From an uncultured bacterium (GTDB lineage: Bacteria; Actinomycetota; Coriobacteriia; Coriobacteriales; Coriobacteriaceae): a DNA stretch of 37,721 nucleotides. Made by a program: the position numbers and the translations under genes. This document shows, in pieces, positions 31,648 through 37,721 of this stretch (its first letter is position 1; each line of letters opens with the position of its first letter). The stretch lies in assembly GCA_905215755.1 (NCBI GenBank), contig CAJMRE010000020.1, positions 1 through 37,721 of the forward strand, read 5' to 3'. The notes beneath the pieces are model-generated. The model was not told the DNA's origin. It ran no database searches and saw only the letters and a list, made by a program, of their open reading frames with translations.

Positions 31648-31971
31648 TTATACAAGGCTCAAAACGATATAGAACACGATGCCCGAGACGCAGCACCACA
31701 ACATCGACTTTGTCTTGATTGCCACCGCCACGACGCCGGCAGCCGCAATCCAGGGAATCAAGCCCTGCCACAAGCCGGCGTCGAAAGCGCCAGGGCTTAT
31801 CAAATCGTTGGCGACCAGCGCCGCAAAGGCGGCAGGCGGAATATAACCCAAGGCTTCGGTAACGCGGGGCGACAGCGTTCTCCCGCGCAAGGCAAACGCC
31901 GGGGCAATACGGAAAAACGCGATAGCCGCCCATGACGACAGCCACAGGACCAAAAACTCATTAACGGGCAT
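31648..31971 (-). CDS. azlD: AzlD family branched-chain amino acid transport protein
   Basis: A 107-residue membrane protein with three to four hydrophobic segments and the AzlD pattern (AIAFFRIAPAFALRGRTLSPRVTEALGYIPPAAFAALVANDL, then IPWIAAAGVVAVAIKTKSMLWC). AzlD is the small subunit of the AzlCD exporter for branched-chain amino acids and their analogues. The ATG at 31971 overlaps the end of azlC by 11 bp, so the two are translationally coupled. A purine-rich GGAAGGGG precedes it. Confidence 0.88.
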   Translation of the reverse strand: MPVNEFLVLWLSSWAAIAFFRIAPAFALRGRTLSPRVTEALGYIPPAAFAALVANDLISPGAFDAGLWQGLIPWIAAAGVVAVAIKTKSMLWCCVSGIVFYIVLSLV

Positions 31972-32653
31972 CGCGAGCACCCCTTCCTTCGGCGAGAGCA
32001 TCGCACGCAAGCGCCGCGGCAACGCCGACGAGCACGCTTGCCGGCACGGCGATATTCGTCCATCCCAAGAACTTGCATATGGCGACGGACACCGCAGCCA
32101 AACCGGCAGCTACGACATTGCCGCGCGACAGCCGCTGCGAAAAGAGCAGGCAGATAAAGAGCGATGTGCAGACAAAACCCGCAATAGCGGTGGGAACATC
32201 GACAACGGCGCCGACGATGGCGCCCGTCGTACACGAAACGCCCCATGTTGCGATGAGGATCGCGTTGAGCACAAAGGACTCGAGCGGACCCCAGTCCTCC
32301 CCTTCAACCAGCTTGGCAAGCGAGATGCCATATGCCTCCTCGGTAAGTGTCGCGGCAACAGCCAGCGTCTGACGCTTCGAGGCACCCCTCAGATGCGGTG
32401 CAATCGATGCCGAGTAAAGCGCAAAACGCGAGGAGATTGCGGCGACGCTTATGATAATCGACGCCGCAGGCACACCTGCCAGCCATAGATTGCAGACCAT
32501 AAACTGTCCGCTGCCCGTCACGAACGTGCTGCTCAGAGCAAAAACCATCCAGGGTTCCATTCCCGTCTGCGCCATGATCATTCCGCACGGCGCGCCTATC
32601 GCAACATAGGTAAGCATCACCGGCCAGACGGTTTTAACGATTTTGAGCACCAT
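31961..32653 (-). CDS. azlC: AzlC family branched-chain amino acid exporter, large subunit
   Basis: A 230-residue membrane protein with about seven hydrophobic segments. AzlC features are MLTYVAIGAPCGMIMAQTGMEPW, FVTGSGQFMVCNLWLAG, SRFALYSASIAPHLRG and ATLTEEAYGI. With AzlD it probably exports leucine, isoleucine, valine or analogues. The ATG at 32653 has GAGGAA upstream, whereas the frame extends to 32689 without a ribosome site. The window thus holds both an importer (Liv) and an exporter for this amino acid group. Confidence 0.88.
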   Translation of the reverse strand: MVLKIVKTVWPVMLTYVAIGAPCGMIMAQTGMEPWMVFALSSTFVTGSGQFMVCNLWLAGVPAASIIISVAAISSRFALYSASIAPHLRGASKRQTLAVAATLTEEAYGISLAKLVEGEDWGPLESFVLNAILIATWGVSCTTGAIVGAVVDVPTAIAGFVCTSLFICLLFSQRLSRGNVVAAGLAAVSVAICKFLGWTNIAVPASVLVGVAAALACDALAEGRGARDAR

Positions 32654-32780
32654 AGCGTTCCTCGTCCCGACAAGCTTTCCGAGCCGCATTCAACGATGCG
32701 GCAGAATCATCGCCCGGCAGCAACCGAGTTCACCTACAATTGCCACCGGATCGAAAGACACAGCTTTTTAGGAAGTCATT

Positions 32781-33593
32781 ATGACAGCTATCGATCGGGG
32801 CCGGGCGATCGCGGCCTTCAAACGCTATACCGATGCTTACGATGCCGCCAATCCGCGCATCGCACTCAAAATCGAGCATACGTACCACGTTGCCGAGGCA
32901 TGCGATGCCGTGGCGCGCGAACAGGACTGGTCACCGCAGGTCATTGACCTAGCGTGGCTTTGCGGCCTGCTGCACGATATGGGCCGCTTTGAGCAGCTGC
33001 GACGCTGGGACACGTTTAAGGATGCCGAGAGCATGAGCCATGCGGCGTTGGGTGTCGAGGTCCTCTTTGGCGAAAATCCTGCAGACGCGCCCGCCGTAAC
33101 GAGCATCCGCGACTTTATCGATGACCCGGCAGAAGATGAGCTCATCCGAGCGAGCATTGCCTATCACAGCGATTTCCGTCTACCCGCGCAGCTCGACGAG
33201 CGCACGCGGAGCTTCTGCGATATCGTGCGCGATGGCGACAAGATCGACATTATGCGCACCATCGCCGACAGCACTGTCGACACTATCCTCAAGGTGGACG
33301 AGAAGACGTTTCTCGGCAGCCGTTTCTCGTCGCCGACACTTGCCGCCTTTGACGAGCACCGCTGCGTCGCACGCGATGAGCGCGATGAGCCCGCCGACTT
33401 CTTGGTGGGGCTTATCTGCTTTATGTTTGAGCTCGTCTATCCAGCAAGCCGCGCGCTGGCGCGCGAACAGGGCGATATCCACCGCCTGCTCGACGCGCCC
33501 TTTGGCATTACGCGGCCCTTTACCGACCCCGCCACGCAGGCAACTTGGAGCCGCCTAAAGGACGAGATGCGCGACTGGCTGGCGCGCGCCTAG
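32781..33593 (+). CDS. HD-domain phosphohydrolase
   Basis: A 270-residue soluble protein with an HD metal-dependent phosphohydrolase fold. Likely metal ligands are His33 or His36 (KIEHTYHVAE), His65-Asp66 in LLHDMGRFEQ, a later conserved His in SHAALG and Asp in VRDGDKIDIMR. Family members remove phosphate from nucleotides or other small molecules; the substrate is unknown. AGGAAG precedes the ATG, and a TACAAT -10 box lies at 32735-32740. Its last four bases overlap the end of the convergent etfA-like gene. Confidence 0.82.
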   Translation: MTAIDRGRAIAAFKRYTDAYDAANPRIALKIEHTYHVAEACDAVAREQDWSPQVIDLAWLCGLLHDMGRFEQLRRWDTFKDAESMSHAALGVEVLFGENPADAPAVTSIRDFIDDPAEDELIRASIAYHSDFRLPAQLDERTRSFCDIVRDGDKIDIMRTIADSTVDTILKVDEKTFLGSRFSSPTLAAFDEHRCVARDERDEPADFLVGLICFMFELVYPASRALAREQGDIHRLLDAPFGITRPFTDPATQATWSRLKDEMRDWLARA

Positions 33594-34795
33594 CGCTCAA
33601 GCTGGGCCAGCAGCTCCTCGACGACCTCGACGGCGTCCCCAACAACCTTGTACTGGGCAGCACCGAAAATGGGGGCATCCGGGTCCTCGTTGATGGCGAT
33701 GATGCACTCCGCCCCACCGATGCCGGCAAGATGTTGGATGGCGCCCGAAACACCGATACTCACGAGAAGCCTGGGCGAAACCGATACGCCCGTCTGGCCA
33801 ATCTGGTGGCGATACTCCAGCCAGCCCGCCTCCACGACGGGTCGTGTGCAGCCGAGCTCGGCACCCAGGGCTTCGGCGAGCTTTCGCATCAAGGGTAGGT
33901 TTTTCTTGGAGCCGATACCGCGACCCACAACAACTAGACGCTCGGCATCGGCAATCGAAGCCTGCTGGCCCCATTCCTCAGCGGGAATCGAAATCTCGAC
34001 ACGAGCCTTGGCGTCTTCCGCAAGGAATACCTGGGTAATCGTGCCAGAGCGGCTGTAGTCAAACTCGGGCGCTCCAAAGATACCGGGACGCACCGTTGCC
34101 ATCTGGGGACGCTGATTGGGGCAAATGATGGTGGCCATCAAGTTGCCGCCAAACGCCGGGCGCGTCTGCTGCAGCAAGCCCGTTTCCGTATCCATCGAAA
34201 GCACGGTGCAGTCGGCCGTAAGGCCCGTCTGCAGGCGCACGGCAACGCCAGGCGCCAACTCGCGGCCAAAGGCGGTCGCACCGTACAGAATGGCTTCGGG
34301 CTTGCGCTCGGCTACCAAATCGCAGATGAGACGAGCATAGACCTCCGCGTCGTTCTGACGCAGGCGCTCGTCACGACAGACCAGAACTTCGTCCGCACCG
34401 GCGCAAACCAGATGCTCCAGGTCCCCGAGCGAGCCCTCGGGGCCCATGCCGACCAGCGCCACCAAGCGACAGCCGCGCGCATCGGCAAGCTCGCGGCCCT
34501 TGCCCACGAGCTCGAAGGCCACGGATGCCACGGCATCGTGCTCGTCAGTTTGCACGAAGACCCAAATGTCTCGATATGCGTCAAGGTCTACCGCACCGGT
34601 GGTCTCATCGCGCTCGATCGAAATAGCGTTGACGGGGCAGGCGTCGACGCACCCGCCGCACAGGATGCAGCCGTCGGTTACGCGGGCACAGCGATTGGGA
34701 CGCTCGCCCTCCACCACAATACCGCCCGAGGCGCAGGCGCGAACGCAGCGACCGCAGCCAATGCAGGCTTCGCCATCGATAATCAGTCCGCTCAT
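33590..34795 (-). CDS. etfA: Electron transfer flavoprotein alpha subunit with ferredoxin domain
   Basis: A 401-residue EtfA with an N-terminal 2[4Fe-4S] ferredoxin domain. Cluster cysteines are 11, 14, 17, 21 (CIGCGRCVRAC) and 43, 46, 49, 53 (CILCGGCVDAC). The ETF alpha/beta fold follows. The C-terminal FAD domain has VVVGRGIGSKKNL, RPVVEAGWLEYRHQIGQTGVSVSPRLLVSIGVSGAIQHLAG and IIAINEDPDAPIF. This architecture matches LctC of the confurcating lactate dehydrogenase and CarE. It is the last gene of the dehydrogenase-etfB-etfA operon and starts directly after the etfB stop codon. Confidence 0.93.
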   Translation of the reverse strand: MSGLIIDGEACIGCGRCVRACASGGIVVEGERPNRCARVTDGCILCGGCVDACPVNAISIERDETTGAVDLDAYRDIWVFVQTDEHDAVASVAFELVGKGRELADARGCRLVALVGMGPEGSLGDLEHLVCAGADEVLVCRDERLRQNDAEVYARLICDLVAERKPEAILYGATAFGRELAPGVAVRLQTGLTADCTVLSMDTETGLLQQTRPAFGGNLMATIICPNQRPQMATVRPGIFGAPEFDYSRSGTITQVFLAEDAKARVEISIPAEEWGQQASIADAERLVVVGRGIGSKKNLPLMRKLAEALGAELGCTRPVVEAGWLEYRHQIGQTGVSVSPRLLVSIGVSGAIQHLAGIGGAECIIAINEDPDAPIFGAAQYKVVGDAVEVVEELLAQLER

Positions 34796-35611
34796 CTATG
34801 CCATCCCCTCGATAATCTTGGCGAGTTTTGCCGCCTGCTCGGACGCCGTGCCCTCAACAGTCTCACACGTTTGGTCGCGGTCGGGCACAAACGAGCGCAC
34901 GACCTGCGTCGGCGAACCGGCAAGACCGCAACGCGAGGGGTCGGCGTTCACGTCGGCAGCGCCGACCACGCGCACGTCCGCTTCCTCGGCCGCGCGAATG
35001 CCAGCGATACTCGGCATGCGCAGCTGGCCAATCTCCTTGGCAGTCGTCATCGCGCACGGCATCTCCAGATACACCGTTTCCTCGCCGGCGTCACAGCCGT
35101 GGACAAGCGCCAGCGAGCCGCAGGTCGTAAAGCCCGCGCCCTGCACGCAACTCACGTCGGTCACGCAGGGAATCTCAAAGGCTCCGGCAAGCTCGGGACC
35201 AATCTGGGCCGTATCGCCATCAACTGCCATCTTGCCGCAAATGAGCAGGTCAAAGTCCTCGTCGAGCGCCTCGATGCCACATTTGAGGGCATAGGTGGTA
35301 GCCAAGGTATCGGCACCCGCAAAGGCGCGATCGGTCAGCAACAGCGCGTCATCGGCGCCGCGGGCGATGCAGTCGCGCAGCAGTGACTCGGTCGCGGGGA
35401 TGCCCATCGACACCACCGTCACGCGCACATCCATGCCAAAGCCGATAAAGTCATCCTTGAGCGACAGCGCGCATTCCAGAGCGCTTGCATCGAACGGGCT
35501 GATGACCGCCTGCTTGCCGTCACGCACAATCGTATTGGTCTTGGGGTCCATCTTGACCTCGGTGCTTCCCGGCACCGCCTTGACGCACACCACCATATGG
35601 AATTCGCTCAT
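34796..35611 (-). CDS. etfB: Electron transfer flavoprotein beta subunit
   Basis: A 271-residue EtfB. The N-terminal VCVKAVPGSTEVKMDPKTNTIVRDG, SPFDASALECALSLKD and LLICGKMAVDGDTAQIGPELAG stretches are family hallmarks. The last motif is typical of ETFs from anaerobes. It forms the heterodimer with the EtfA encoded next. The ATG at 35611 has GGGGG nine bases upstream; a GTG six bases earlier is less well spaced. The gene sits 2 bp after the dehydrogenase stop codon and directly before etfA, so the three are one operon. Confidence 0.93.
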   Translation of the reverse strand: MSEFHMVVCVKAVPGSTEVKMDPKTNTIVRDGKQAVISPFDASALECALSLKDDFIGFGMDVRVTVVSMGIPATESLLRDCIARGADDALLLTDRAFAGADTLATTYALKCGIEALDEDFDLLICGKMAVDGDTAQIGPELAGAFEIPCVTDVSCVQGAGFTTCGSLALVHGCDAGEETVYLEMPCAMTTAKEIGQLRMPSIAGIRAAEEADVRVVGAADVNADPSRCGLAGSPTQVVRSFVPDRDQTCETVEGTASEQAAKLAKIIEGMA

Positions 35612-35613
35612 CT

Positions 35614-37215
35614 TCACGCGCCCCCTTTCTGAACGAGTTCATCCAAGAGCTTCTCCGAAAACAGGTTGCCGCGGCCGAGCTGTCCAGCAGGGTCGAGTTG
35701 GAGCTTGAGTCGAGCCGATTCGACCATGGCCTCGTGGCCGTACATCGTCTCCAAGAAGCCCGCCTTGATCTTGCCGACGCCATGCTCGGCAGAGACGGCA
35801 CCACCCATGGCCGTGATCTCGGCCGCCCACTGGGCAAAGAGCTCGCCGCCGGCGCGATAATCCTGCGCGTCGCGCGGCAGGATATTCACATGCAGATGGT
35901 TGTTGCCGATATGCCCCCAGGCGGCAGACTCAAGCCCGCTTTCGGCCAGCGTGCGACGATAGAGGGCGACGACATCGGCCAGACGTGCATTGGGCACCGA
36001 CATATCCGAACCCAGCTTGGTAATGGTGAGGTCCGTGCGGCGACGCTCGTCGATGAGCATGTTGACGCTCTCGGGAACCGCGTGGCGGAAGAACCGCTGG
36101 CACTCGCGATCGACCTCGGTGCGCGCAACCCATGTCGCGTCGTCGCGGCCGCCCGCAAGCTCCAAAACCCATCCCAAGTGGTACAGCTCCTCGGTCGCCT
36201 GTGCCTCGTCGTCGCAGTCGAGCTCCACGTAGACGCAGACCTTTGCCTCATCGTCGAGTGCCGGCAGCGAGGCAAAAGCAGTCGACTGCTCGCGCTGGCG
36301 GCGAAGGATATCCAGGGCGCCCGCATCGAAATACTCGATAGCAGCCGCGTGGGACAGGACCGGGCGCACGGAATCGGTAAAGGCAACGGCCTTGTCCTCG
36401 CTATCGAAAAAGCAGCTCACGCCCCACACAACCGCGGAAGCAGGCTGCAGGGCGATCTCGAGCTCGGTGATAACGCCGAGCGTGCCACATGCGCCGATAA
36501 AGAGATCGATGGCGTCCATATCGTCCGCAACATAATAGCCCGAAGCATTTTTGGTCTTGGGCATGGTGTAGTCAGGAAGATCGAGCTCAAGCGAACGTCC
36601 TTCCGCCGTCACAAGTGAAAGGCGACGGCCCTGAGCAAAAACCTCACCGCGGTGAAGCTCGAGCAGGTCACCATCCGCCAGGGCAACGTGAAGGCCCGTG
36701 ACATGCGGACGCATGGGGCCATAGGCATAGCTGCGGGCGCCGGAGGCGTTGCACGCCGCCATACCGCCCAGGCAGGCAGATGCCTCGGTGGGGTCGGTGG
36801 GAAAGAACTGCTCGGGGGCAGCTTGGAACTCCTCGTATGTCCGAAGCGACGCCTGGTCCCAGCCGCCTGTCGGCAGCGCCTTTTTGACCAGCTGTTTGCG
36901 CAGCTCCGACAGTACGACGCCCGGTTCCACGCGCAGCAGAAACCGGCCCTCGTCATCGCAGCGAAGACCAAGGTAGCGATTCATGCGCGAGGTGTTGAGG
37001 ATATGCCCGCCATGAGGCACGGCGCCGGCAGCGAGGCCCGTTCGGGCACCCTGGACAGTCACCGAAACACCGTCGGCATGGAGCTGCCGCAAGATAGCGC
37101 GCACCTCGTCTTCCGATGTCGGAAACGAAATGCTCGAAGCCTCGCCCGACGAGCGAGACTCGTCGCGACCGTATTCCTCGAACTCATCGGTGAAGGGTTT
37201 GATGGTTGCAGACAT
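35614..37215 (-). CDS. lctD: FAD-linked D-lactate/glycolate-type dehydrogenase (LctD-like)
   Basis: A 533-residue flavoprotein of the GlcD/LctD group. The PCMH-type FAD-binding domain (about 30-215) contains VSVTVQGARTGLAAGAVPHGGHILNTSRM and the ACLGGMAACNASGARSYAYGPMR stretch. The C-terminal oxidase domain has GHIGNNHLHVNILP and GGAVSAEHGVGKIKAGFLETMYG, which carry the metal-binding histidines. It probably oxidises D-lactate (or glycolate or another 2-hydroxyacid) and passes electrons to the EtfAB pair encoded next. AAAGGGGAG precedes the ATG. No lactate permease or racemase gene is visible in the window, so the exact acid is inferred. Confidence 0.9.
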   Translation of the reverse strand: MSATIKPFTDEFEEYGRDESRSSGEASSISFPTSEDEVRAILRQLHADGVSVTVQGARTGLAAGAVPHGGHILNTSRMNRYLGLRCDDEGRFLLRVEPGVVLSELRKQLVKKALPTGGWDQASLRTYEEFQAAPEQFFPTDPTEASACLGGMAACNASGARSYAYGPMRPHVTGLHVALADGDLLELHRGEVFAQGRRLSLVTAEGRSLELDLPDYTMPKTKNASGYYVADDMDAIDLFIGACGTLGVITELEIALQPASAVVWGVSCFFDSEDKAVAFTDSVRPVLSHAAAIEYFDAGALDILRRQREQSTAFASLPALDDEAKVCVYVELDCDDEAQATEELYHLGWVLELAGGRDDATWVARTEVDRECQRFFRHAVPESVNMLIDERRRTDLTITKLGSDMSVPNARLADVVALYRRTLAESGLESAAWGHIGNNHLHVNILPRDAQDYRAGGELFAQWAAEITAMGGAVSAEHGVGKIKAGFLETMYGHEAMVESARLKLQLDPAGQLGRGNLFSEKLLDELVQKGGA

Positions 37216-37558
37216 GCAGACTCCCCTTTAGCTAACTACAGTGTTTGCAGGGAGATGTTACCGCATCGTTTCGTTGACGTGTTCGAGACCGCCTCCATAA
37301 TTGAGGTTTTTTACGCGCATGCAATTCGGCGAACGGCCGAGTTTCCTCGGCAGGCGATGCTTTTGACACATATCGTTCCGCCGCCAGCGATCGAAAAATG
37401 TCGCTCGAAAAAAGTTGAAGTATTTTTTACCGCCCTTTACCTGCGGGGATGTCAATCCGTCAAGCATTTGGTCAGCTTTTGGTCAAGTTGCGGCTGATAC
37501 GGTCGGCATCGACAGCCAAAGCCGATAGAAGTTTTGGCCCAAGAGCAGGGAGGTTCCC
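37216..37558. other. Divergent intergenic region between lctD and a truncated gene
   Basis: A 343-bp AT-richer gap with promoters for both directions and no gene. On the minus strand a TTGCAT (about 37317-37322) and an AATTAT 16 bp later are a possible lct promoter. They overlap a CCTC-CATAATT-GAGG inverted repeat (37292-37306) that could be an operator. Towards the plus gene, TTGGTCA is repeated directly at 37468-37474 and 37479-37485, an 11-bp period, one helical turn apart. Confidence 0.5.
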
Positions 37559-37721
37559 ATGGCATATTACTGGCCCCAGTACGGCATCGCCATCGAGGTC
37601 GACGACGACCCTTATCTCTTACCCTTCGATGAAGAGGCATTCCCCGATACGGCGGTCTACCACGTCACCACCGATGTGATCTGCGACCCCGAGTCGTTCT
37701 CGGCGCTCGCCCACCACATCG
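37559..37721 (+). CDS. Unidentified protein, N-terminal part only
   Basis: The ATG at 37559 is preceded by GGGAGG at good spacing and opens a frame to the window end (54 codons). It begins MAYYWPQYGIAIEVDDDPYL and is rich in acidic and aromatic residues. I do not recognise a family. The good ribosome site, GC-rich third positions and a likely regulatory region upstream support a real gene. Confidence 0.65.
   Translation, partial: MAYYWPQYGIAIEVDDDPYLLPFDEEAFPDTAVYHVTTDVICDPESFSALAHHI

Overview
The window looks like chromosomal DNA from a GC-rich, anaerobic, gut-type actinobacterium of the Coriobacteriia, most like Collinsella. This is inferred from base composition, gene families and gene neighbourhoods; no database search was possible. 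Most of it is core metabolic and informational sequence. I see no prophage, complete insertion sequence or CRISPR array.

Layout. Positions 1-2030 hold an AT-rich unassigned stretch, the ribosomal operon infC-rpmI-rplT (minus strand) with a leader that looks attenuated, and a tRNA-Leu(CAA) whose 3' tail and terminator are duplicated nearby. Positions 2068-11246 are all on the minus strand: a transglutaminase-like protein, class II fructose-bisphosphate aldolase, a metallo-beta-lactamase-fold hydrolase, a Rel/SpoT alarmone enzyme, and a very large RecJ exonuclease fused to a RecQ-type helicase. A BASS-family transporter (+) follows, then a CutC/DUF4931 gene pair (-). Positions 14204-19064 are a complete branched-chain amino acid ABC importer (livJ-H-M-G-F, minus strand) with a decayed second copy of livJ just upstream. 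Next come homoserine dehydrogenase and a short-chain dehydrogenase (+), a four-unit 62-bp palindromic repeat array, a cation:proton antiporter (-), the single-chain purL and a DMT-family permease (+). The end carries a GGDEF protein, a 2-keto-3-deoxygluconate permease and AzlC/AzlD (all -), an HD-domain protein (+), and a D-lactate/glycolate-type dehydrogenase-EtfB-EtfA operon (-). The last gene (+) is cut by the window end.

How it fits together. The lct-like operon resembles the electron-confurcating lactate dehydrogenase of anaerobes. The window carries import (Liv) and probable export (AzlCD) of branched-chain amino acids, plus one step each of homoserine and purine synthesis. Rel sits directly behind RecJ-RecQ, which suggests co-expression of the stringent response and DNA repair.

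The most notable points are a probable AUA start codon for infC behind an attenuator-like hairpin, the 62-bp palindrome array, the livJ relic, the duplicated tRNA tail, long perfect intergenic inverted repeats, and the RecJ-RecQ fusion. I did not find a clearly new defence or mobile system.
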